Origin: Oscillospiraceae bacterium
Lineage (GTDB): Bacteria > Bacillota > Clostridia > Oscillospirales > Ruminococcaceae
Assembly (NCBI GenBank): GCA_003445125.1
Contig: DLVP01000136.1
Location: 3,628 to 9,671, forward strand
Direction: 5' to 3'
DNA: 6,044 nt
The notes beneath the pieces are model-generated. The model was not told the origin of the DNA. It worked only from the letters and a program-made list of their open reading frames with translations, and did no database searches. Position numbers and translations under genes: made by a program. Each line of letters starts with the position of its first letter. The first letter of the stretch is position 1. This document shows, one piece after another, positions 1 through 4,759 of the stretch.

Positions 1-1847
1 TCGTTCACGCCGTCGCCCGTCATGGAAACCACTTGTCCCTTCCGCTGCCATGCCTTGACAATGCGAATCTTATTTTCCGGAGAAACACGGGCATACACTG
101 CCGTATGTTCCACCGCTTCGTCCAGCTCCGCGTCGGTCATGGCGTCAAGCTCCGTTCCGGTCATTGCCCGATCGCCGTCCTGCAGGATTCCCAGTTCCCG
201 CGCGATTGCCGAAGCAGTGACCACGTGATCGCCCGTAATCATCACCGGTTTGATCCCCGCGCGGCGGCAGGTGGCAACTGCTGCTTTCGCTTCGGGACGC
301 GGCGGATCGATCATGCCGAGCAGTCCGAGAAAGGTCAGGTTGCTTTCCAGTTCCTCCACCGTCGGTTCCGCAGGAAGGGTATCGATCTCTTTATAAGCAA
401 CTGCCAGCACGCGCAGTGCGTCGGCACTCATTTCTTCTGTGATGCGGCGCGCCGTCTCCAGGTCGCCCGACGTACAGCACGGTGCGGTTGTATCGAAGCC
501 GCCTTTGACGAGAACCACGATTTTCCCGTCAATTTTATGCACCACACTCATGCGTTTTCTGTCGGAATCAAACGGCAGTTCACACAGGCGCGGATATTTT
601 TCAAACAGCTCATCCTTCGGAAATCCCGCATGGTATGCCGCCAGCACGATCGCCGTTTCGGTCGGGTCGCCGATATGCTGTGCCGTCCCGTCACGGAACA
701 CTACCGAGGCGTCCGAGGCAAGGGTACCGTAGCACAGCAGTTTTTTCACCGCGTCGGAATTGTCCGCGCCGATTGCCTCCGTCTGCGCGCATCCGTCCAC
801 ATATGCCTTCACGACCGTCATACGGTTTTGCGTCAGGGTACCGGTCTTGTCCGAGCAAATCACGGACGCGCTCCCCAATGTTTCCACAGCGGGAAGGCGG
901 CGGATCAGCGCATTTTTCTTCACCATGCGCTGCACGCCGACCGAAAGCACAATCGTCACAATGACCGGCAAGCCTTCCGGAATGGCAGACACCGCCAGCG
1001 ACACCGACGTCATAAAGATTTCCATGACTCCGATTCCGCTCGACAAGCCGACTACAAAAATCACCGCACACGCCGCCAATGCCATAATGCCGAGATATTT
1101 TCCCATCTGTGCAAGTTTCTGCTGAAGCGGCGTCTGCGTGTCGGTTTCCGCATCCAAAAGACCGGCAATTTTTCCCATTTCGGTATCCATTCCGGTCGCC
1201 GTCACCACAGCGGTGGCGGTTCCGTAGGTGATACTGCATCCGGAAAAGACCATGTTTTTCCGATCACCGAGCGGCGCCTCAGACGGCACCTGTGCCTTGG
1301 CATCCTTTTCCGACGGCACCGATTCGCCCGTCAATGCCGATTCTTCGCTTTTAAGTCCCGCGCTCTCCAAAAGGCGTGCATCGGCGGGAACAAAGTCGCC
1401 CGCTTCCAGCAAAATGATGTCTCCCGGAACCAGCGTCGCGGCATCCACGATGGCTTCCGTTCCGTCACGCAGCACGCGGGCGTGCGGAGCGCTCATATTT
1501 TTCAGCGCATCCAGCGCCTTTTCCGCACGGCTTTCCTGCATCACGCCCATCAGTGCATTCAGCACCACAATCAGCAGAATCAGCGAAGGTTCAAAAAATC
1601 CCTTGGGGTCGCCTTCGGTGCAGGCAACCGCAAAAGACACCACCGCCGCCGCGATCAGAATCAGGATCATGACATCCTTGAACTGATCGAGAAAACGCTG
1701 CCAATTCGTCTTTTTCTTTTTGGCGCGCAGTTTGTTTTCTCCGTATTGTTTCAAACGCCGCCGAACCTCTTCCTCCGGCAGTCCCTTGATAGAATCCGTG
1801 GCTAATTCTTTGACCGCTTCGTCGCAGGTCAAGTCATGAAACTTCAT
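1..1847 (-). CDS. P-type IIA cation (calcium-type) ATPase, C-terminal part beyond window
   Basis: This is an ATP-driven cation pump of the plasma membrane, most likely exporting Ca2+. The 615 residues visible read without interruption. They show an N-terminal cytosolic segment, TM1 (about 56-76), TM2 (about 85-103), the actuator-domain TGES loop (173-176), TM3 (about 250-270) and TM4 with PEGLP (290-294). Then come the phosphorylation motif DKTGT (Asp333), GDPTE (393-397), FDSDRKRM (426-433), the nucleotide-binding VKGG (447-450), DPPRPE (514-519), MITGD (536-540) and TGDGVN (610-615), where the window ends. E291 matches the SERCA Ca2+ ligand E309, and V286 and I289 match V304 and I307. This favours Ca2+ over Na+/K+ or H+, but the TM5-TM8 ligands that would settle it lie outside. 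Family members are about 870-900 residues, so roughly one third is missing. The start is chosen because AAAGGGGAA precedes the ATG by about 6 nt and the N-terminus begins in the usual family place. It is transcribed divergently from the metallohydrolase gene. Confidence 0.95.
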   Translation of the reverse strand, partial: MKFHDLTCDEAVKELATDSIKGLPEEEVRRRLKQYGENKLRAKKKKTNWQRFLDQFKDVMILILIAAAVVSFAVACTEGDPKGFFEPSLILLIVVLNALMGVMQESRAEKALDALKNMSAPHARVLRDGTEAIVDAATLVPGDIILLEAGDFVPADARLLESAGLKSEESALTGESVPSEKDAKAQVPSEAPLGDRKNMVFSGCSITYGTATAVVTATGMDTEMGKIAGLLDAETDTQTPLQQKLAQMGKYLGIMALAACAVIFVVGLSSGIGVMEIFMTSVSLAVSAIPEGLPVIVTIVLSVGVQRMVKKNALIRRLPAVETLGSASVICSDKTGTLTQNRMTVVKAYVDGCAQTEAIGADNSDAVKKLLCYGTLASDASVVFRDGTAQHIGDPTETAIVLAAYHAGFPKDELFEKYPRLCELPFDSDRKRMSVVHKIDGKIVVLVKGGFDTTAPCCTSGDLETARRITEEMSADALRVLAVAYKEIDTLPAEPTVEELESNLTFLGLLGMIDPPRPEAKAAVATCRRAGIKPVMITGDHVVTASAIARELGILQDGDRAMTGTELDAMTDAELDEAVEHTAVYARVSPENKIRIVKAWQRKGQVVSMTGDGVN

Positions 1848-1874
1848 GTCGATTCCCCTTTCAGAGTTTTCTTG

Positions 1875-1903
1875 ATTTTACCATATTTCGGCACAGATGG
1901 CAA
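1875..1903 (-). promoter_or_regulatory. Sigma-A-like promoter for the P-type ATPase gene
   Basis: Read on the minus strand, TTGCCA (1898-1903) is followed after exactly 17 nt by TAAAAT (1875-1880). The expected transcription start is near 1868, giving a 5' leader of about 20 nt that holds the ribosome binding site. No hairpin or riboswitch-like structure fits in so short a leader. Confidence 0.7.
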
Positions 1904-1927
1904 GAAAAATCTTGACAAATATTTTTC
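1904..1927. repeat. Inverted repeat between divergent -35 boxes (possible operator)
   Basis: GAAAAAT (1904-1910) and ATTTTTC (1921-1927) form a perfect 7-bp inverted repeat with a 10-nt spacer. The spacer contains the TTGACA of the plus-strand promoter, and the left arm touches the -35 box of the ATPase promoter. A dimeric repressor here could block both promoters. The sequence is very A/T-rich, so chance is a real alternative. Confidence 0.25.
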
Positions 1928-1941
1928 GTGTGTTGTATTTT
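1912..1941 (+). promoter_or_regulatory. Candidate promoter for the MBL-fold hydrolase gene
   Basis: A consensus TTGACA (1912-1917) is followed after 18 nt by TATTTT (1936-1941). The expected start is near 1948, inside the ribosome binding site AAGGAGG (1946-1952). The leader would be only about 12 nt and might lose part of the Shine-Dalgarno sequence. Either this gene is expressed from an unusually short leader, or the true -10 lies elsewhere. Confidence 0.5.
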
Positions 1942-1959
1942 AACCAAGGAGGCGTTTCC

Positions 1960-2792
1960 ATGAAAATTCAATACCTCGGCACTGCCGCTGCAGAGGGATT
2001 TCCCGCGTTGTTCTGTTCCTGTGAAAATTGCAAAAAAGCATCTCCGGCTCGGCGGACGAAACATCCGCACCCGCAGTCAGGCACTGATTGACGACCGTAT
2101 TCTGATCGACTTTCCCGCATACACCTATACACACTTTCTTCGTTTTTCCGTTCCCATGTGTGAGAACCTGTCTGATCACGCACGCTCATACCGATCATCT
2201 GTATCCCGACGATTTTTTCATGCGCCTTCCCGGCTTCAGCCATGCAAAAGCGGGCGACCCGCTGAAAATTTATCTTGCCGCCGGAGGAAAAGCATACACC
2301 GACCGACGGCTTGCGGATCTGGGGCTTACCTCGGACGATTATCTGAAAACCGTCGAAATTCATCCGGGCGTTTCCTTTGATGCCGAAGGGTACCGGATTC
2401 TTCCCGTCCGCGCAAGTCACGCGCCGGATTCTGACCCGCCTCTGTTTGTTATCGAAAAGGACGGCAAGTCTCTGTTCTACGCCAACGACACCGGCGAGCT
2501 GAGCGAAGAAAGCATGAAAACACTGAAAGCCATCGGGCATCCGCTCGACGTAATTTCCTTGGACTGCACCTTCGGATGCAGCGACGATCCCTATCCCTTT
2601 CACCTTTCGTTCGACCGCTGCAAAGCCGTTCGGGAACTTTTCAAATCCGAAGGCATTGCCGATGAACACACGGTTTTTGTGTTGAATCATTTCACCCACA
2701 ACGGCAAGGAAGTGGTATATGACGAATTTGAACCGATCGCCCGTGCAAGCGGATTTTTGACCGCTTACGACGGCATGATTCTTGATTTTTAA
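1960..2792 (+). pseudogene. MBL-fold metal-dependent hydrolase, broken by two +1 frame changes
   Basis: The full gene encodes a cytosolic metallo-beta-lactamase-fold hydrolase of the broad PhnP/RNase Z-like type; its substrate is unknown. It opens after AAGGAGG (1946-1952) with MKIQYLGTAAAEGFPA and a Cys-rich stretch, CSCENCKKA, in frame 1 (stop at 2089-2091). The sequence continues as LRLGGRNIRTRSQALIDDR...FLRFSVPM in the next frame. It then continues as VRTCLITHAHTDHLYPDD in the third frame to the stop at 2790-2792. Both changes are in the same direction (+1): the first is around 2032-2048, beside a run of six A, and the second around 2143-2160. Read through, the product would be about 276 residues. 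The predicted metal ligands (HAHTDH, SHAPD, ANDTG, NHFTH) all survive in the third segment. One oddity is FPAYTY, where I recall an Asp (FPADTY) in relatives. A decayed gene or two assembly errors both fit. It converges on the HAD gene. Confidence 0.75.
2160..2792 (+). CDS. Longest intact segment of the broken MBL-fold hydrolase
   Basis: This 210-residue frame is what an automatic caller would report if the upstream frame changes are real. It begins with a GTG codon but has no ribosome binding site at a sensible distance, so independent translation is doubtful. It holds the whole metal-binding core: H8, H10, D12 and H13 of HAHTDH, H87 of SHAPD, D110 of ANDTG and H177 of NHFTH. It lacks the first beta strands of the fold (MKIQYLGTAAAEG and LIDDRILIDF), which lie upstream in other frames. 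A protein starting here would probably not fold normally. It should be read as part of the 1960-2792 gene. Confidence 0.45.
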   Translation: MRTCLITHAHTDHLYPDDFFMRLPGFSHAKAGDPLKIYLAAGGKAYTDRRLADLGLTSDDYLKTVEIHPGVSFDAEGYRILPVRASHAPDSDPPLFVIEKDGKSLFYANDTGELSEESMKTLKAIGHPLDVISLDCTFGCSDDPYPFHLSFDRCKAVRELFKSEGIADEHTVFVLNHFTHNGKEVVYDEFEPIARASGFLTAYDGMILDF

Positions 2793-2797
2793 GCTTG

Positions 2798-2843
2798 AAA
2801 ATAACGCCGGCGCTTTTTTTCAAAAAAGCGCCGGCGTTATTTT
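2798..2843. terminator. Bidirectional intrinsic terminator between convergent genes
   Basis: Two perfect 22-nt complementary arms (2798-2819 and 2822-2843) flank a 2-nt TC loop. The core is the GC-rich AACGCCGGCGC, bounded by A4/T4 outside and T6/A6 inside, so each transcript ends its stem in a U-rich stretch. It begins 5 nt after the hydrolase stop codon. On the other strand it overlaps two bases of the HAD stop codon (2842-2844), so it serves both converging units. Confidence 0.9.
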
Positions 2844-3498
2844 ATGCTTTTTCCGACAAAGCGCGATACAGCGCCTCTGCGTCCGAAACGATCTGCGTCG
2901 CCCCGTTTTCCCACAGAAATTCGCGGTCGCGGAATCCCCAATCCACCGAAATGCACGGCATTCCCGCGTTTTTCGCCGTGGCAATATCCACGTCGCTGTC
3001 GCCGACATACACCGCCGCCTCGCGCGGGACGGAAAGTTCCTTCAGCACCTCGTTGACCGAATCGGGAGACGGTTTTTTGCGCACGCCGTCGCGCGCACCC
3101 ACCGCGCAGTCAAGCAAGCCGTCGAAATACTGTTTGCTGAGCGACTGCACCGCATAATCCGATTTATTGGACACCACCGCCGTGCGCACTCCTTCGGCAC
3201 GAAGACGTTTCAGCAAATCCTCAATGCCCGGATACGCGTGCGTATGATCTGCACAATGCACGGCGTAATACTCGTTGAAGCACGCAAACACTTCGTCAAT
3301 CTGTTCGGCAGTTGCCGTGGCGGGAACGCCGCGTTCCACCAATTTGCGGATGCCGTTTCCGACAAATCGGCGCACTTCGTCTAACGTGCGCGGCGCAAAG
3401 CCGTTTTTCTTCAGTGAAAAATTCAGGCTGTTTTTCAAATCCTCCAGTGTTTCCAGAATCGTGCCGTCCATGTCAAAAATGACCAGTTGTACCTTCAT
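2842..3498 (-). CDS. gph: HAD-superfamily hydrolase, phosphoglycolate phosphatase type
   Basis: A 218-residue cytosolic phosphatase of HAD subfamily IA. Motif I is DMDGT (D9 nucleophile, D11 acid/base), followed by a helical cap of about residues 15-85. Motif II is Ser110 in VVSNKS, motif III is the Lys of KKPSPD (141-146), and motif IV is GDSDVD (166-171). Length and order match Gph/PgpH-type enzymes, which turn 2-phosphoglycolate into glycolate. Related enzymes act on other small phosphates (beta-phosphoglucomutase, pyrophosphatase PpaX), so the substrate is inferred. The ATG follows TAAGGAGA by about 7 nt. That ribosome binding site overlaps the lrgB stop codon, and the gap is 11 nt, so this is the third gene of the lrgAB operon. 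Its own stop lies inside the terminator stem. Confidence 0.85.
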   Translation of the reverse strand: MKVQLVIFDMDGTILETLEDLKNSLNFSLKKNGFAPRTLDEVRRFVGNGIRKLVERGVPATATAEQIDEVFACFNEYYAVHCADHTHAYPGIEDLLKRLRAEGVRTAVVSNKSDYAVQSLSKQYFDGLLDCAVGARDGVRKKPSPDSVNEVLKELSVPREAAVYVGDSDVDIATAKNAGMPCISVDWGFRDREFLWENGATQIVSDAEALYRALSEKA

Positions 3499-3509
3499 TT
3501 TTCGTCTCC

Positions 3510-4199
3510 TTACATCAATTGTGCAAACACCGAAGCGCCGATGACCGTCAACAATCCGGACACGGCAATGGACAGTCCGCTCATCGCACCTTCCACTTCG
3601 CCCATTTCCATGGCTTTCGCTGTTCCCATCGCGTGCGCCGAGGTTCCGATCGCCACCCCTTTGGCAATCGGCTCGGTGATGCGAAACAGACGGCAGATTG
3701 CCGGTGCCGCCATATTTCCGAGGATTCCCGTCAGAATAATCACTGCCACCGTCAGCGTCACCTGTCCGCCCAGTTCTTCCGAAACGCCCATGCCGATTGC
3801 CGTGGTGATGGATTTCGGCAAAAAGGTGACATATTCTTCATGCGACAGCGCAAACAGCACGCTCAGCCCCAATACGCTCAGAAGCGTTGTCAGAACGCCG
3901 GAAACGATTCCCGCCATGACCGCTTTCCAGTTCTTTTTCAGCAGATCCAGCTTTTCGTACAGCGGAACCGCAAGGCAGACCGTCGCGGGAGTGAGCAGCC
4001 AGCTCAGATACTTTGCGCTCTCATAGTAGATCGAATAATCGATTCGCGTGACCGCCAGAAACACGATTGTAACCGCAATGGCAATCAGCAGCGGATTGAA
4101 AATTGCCCATTTGAATTTCTTTTTCAGCACCGTACCCAGTCCGTAGGACAGCAGGCTGACTGCGACACCGAAATACGCCGAATGTTCAAACAGTTCCAT
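3510..4199 (-). CDS. lrgB: LrgB/CidB-family membrane transporter subunit
   Basis: An integral membrane protein of 229 residues, the usual length for LrgB. Hydrophobic segments lie at about 7-25, 33-51, 63-81, 93-118, 147-170 and 206-227. Family signatures seen are [11 protein letters not shown] (126-136), ILGN (159-162) and [14 protein letters not shown] (181-194). LrgAB was first described as antiholin-like. Later work showed that LrgAB/PftAB relatives take up or release pyruvate, and the plant fusion homologue PLGG1 carries glycolate and glycerate. Its start overlaps the end of lrgA by 14 nt (4186-4199), indicating translational coupling. AAGGAGAAAA about 5 nt before the ATG is its ribosome binding site and lies within lrgA. 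A phosphatase gene follows 11 nt downstream. Confidence 0.93.
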   Translation of the reverse strand: MELFEHSAYFGVAVSLLSYGLGTVLKKKFKWAIFNPLLIAIAVTIVFLAVTRIDYSIYYESAKYLSWLLTPATVCLAVPLYEKLDLLKKNWKAVMAGIVSGVLTTLLSVLGLSVLFALSHEEYVTFLPKSITTAIGMGVSEELGGQVTLTVAVIILTGILGNMAAPAICRLFRITEPIAKGVAIGTSAHAMGTAKAMEMGEVEGAMSGLSIAVSGLLTVIGASVFAQLM

Positions 4200-4560
4200 G
4201 ATCTTTTCTCCTTTTCTTTTCCAAACGAAGCACCGCCTGCGTCACCAGTCCCGACACCGCCATAACAATCACGGTCGTGACCGCCATAATCACCGCATAC
4301 GCCACCAGATTTCTGCGGATTATCCCCCAGCTGTCCAACAGTCCCACTGCTGCGGGAATGAACATCAGCGGCATAATCTCGATCAGAAAATGCGACGTTT
4401 CCTTGACATCCTGTACGCGGATGATCTTGGTACAAAGGCAGAAGAGCATCAGCAGCAGCCCGTAAATACTGGCGGGAACGGGAAGCGGGATCAGAAAATT
4501 GCAAAGCTCGCCCAAAAAGGATATAATCAGAATAATTCCAAATTGTTTGATATATTTCAT
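4186..4560 (-). CDS. lrgA: LrgA/CidA-family membrane transporter subunit
   Basis: A small membrane protein of 124 residues with four predicted transmembrane helices (about 5-25, 30-47, 59-78 and 85-110). It ends in a basic cytosolic tail, RLEKKRRKD. The segment PLPVPASIYGLLLMLF (25-40) and the FIPAAVG stretch (68-74) are hallmarks of LrgA/CidA/holin-like proteins. It partners LrgB in a membrane complex. The ATG is preceded by GATGAGGAGAATAGT, a good ribosome binding site, and by a perfect-consensus promoter. It is the first gene of the lrgA-lrgB-phosphatase operon. LrgA and CidA cannot be separated by sequence alone. No LytTR-type regulator gene, the usual neighbour in other Bacillota, is visible here. 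Confidence 0.92.
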   Translation of the reverse strand: MKYIKQFGIILIISFLGELCNFLIPLPVPASIYGLLLMLFCLCTKIIRVQDVKETSHFLIEIMPLMFIPAAVGLLDSWGIIRRNLVAYAVIMAVTTVIVMAVSGLVTQAVLRLEKKRRKDHGTV

Positions 4561-4587
4561 ACTATTCTCCTCATCATCGATCTTTTT

Positions 4588-4616
4588 ATTATATCACCGA
4601 AGCTGTTTTGTGTCAA
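4588..4616 (-). promoter_or_regulatory. Perfect-consensus sigma-A promoter of the lrgAB-phosphatase operon
   Basis: Read on the minus strand, TTGACA (4611-4616) and TATAAT (4588-4593) are both exact consensus with a 17-nt spacer. The expected transcription start is near 4581, about 20 nt before the lrgA ATG. A promoter this strong usually needs repression to stay off, which makes the repeats just upstream of interest. Confidence 0.85.
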
Positions 4617-4645
4617 CAATCGACCGTATGTGCATTTTCGTGTCA
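4610..4645. repeat. GTGTCA direct repeats 30 bp apart upstream of lrgA
   Basis: TTTTGTGTCAACA (4606-4618) and TTTTCGTGTCACA (4635-4647) are similar, and the shared GTGTCA starts at 4610 and 4640. The 30-bp period is close to three DNA turns, so two proteins would sit on one face. The first copy overlaps the -35 box of the lrgA promoter. Two short copies are weak evidence. Confidence 0.3.
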
Positions 4646-4661
4646 CAGACGTTTTGTATTT

Positions 4662-4676
4662 TCTACCGAAGGTAGA
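4662..4676. promoter_or_regulatory. Palindrome TCTACC-gaa-GGTAGA, candidate operator
   Basis: A perfect 6-bp inverted repeat with a 3-nt centre lies between the divergent lrgA and HTH-glycosidase promoters. It is 20 bp before the -35 box of the latter and 45 bp beyond the -35 box of lrgA. Size and symmetry suit a homodimeric XRE-type regulator, and the adjacent gene encodes one. The link is inferred from position only. Confidence 0.4.
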
Positions 4677-4681
4677 GGCAA

Positions 4682-4706
4682 AATTCCGCGCTTTTTTTGC
4701 GAAATT
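4682..4706. repeat. Imperfect inverted repeat overlapping the -35 of the HTH gene
   Basis: AATTCCGC (4682-4689) pairs with GCGAAATT (4699-4706) with one mismatch and a 9-nt spacer that includes a T7 run. The right arm covers most of the TTGCGA -35 box, so binding here would block that promoter. It could equally be a chance pairing. Confidence 0.25.
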
Positions 4707-4725
4707 GCCCATTTTCCTGTATACT
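4697..4725 (+). promoter_or_regulatory. Sigma-A-like promoter for the HTH-glycosidase fusion gene
   Basis: TTGCGA (4697-4702) and TATACT (4720-4725) are separated by 17 nt. The predicted start near 4732 gives a leader of about 28 nt, ending in AAAAGGAGAGGAG (4744-4756) just before the ATG at 4760. It is divergent from the lrgA promoter. Confidence 0.7.
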
Positions 4726-4759
4726 ATTCATAAACTCTGTCGGAAAAGGAGAGGAGCCT

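Noticed and set aside
691..1239. A 182-codon minus-strand open frame
   Set aside because: It lies inside the ATPase gene in another frame. The ATPase frame carries DKTGT and PEGLP across the same bases.
33..1805. A 590-codon open frame on the plus strand opposite the ATPase gene
   Set aside because: Its product is rich in His, Arg, Cys and Gln with no recognisable fold. It mirrors the minus-strand ATPase, whose catalytic motifs are all present, and is a shadow of codon bias.
1848..1959. Riboswitch or attenuator in the leader of the ATPase gene
   Set aside because: The predicted leader is only about 20 nt, and no stable stem or poly-U element is present.
2031..2038. Slippery-site explanation (run of six A then G) for programmed frameshifting in the metallohydrolase gene
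   Set aside because: The A-run favours -1 slippage, but the protein continues in the +1 frame. The -1 frame gives no sensible continuation, and a second +1 change follows with no matching signal.
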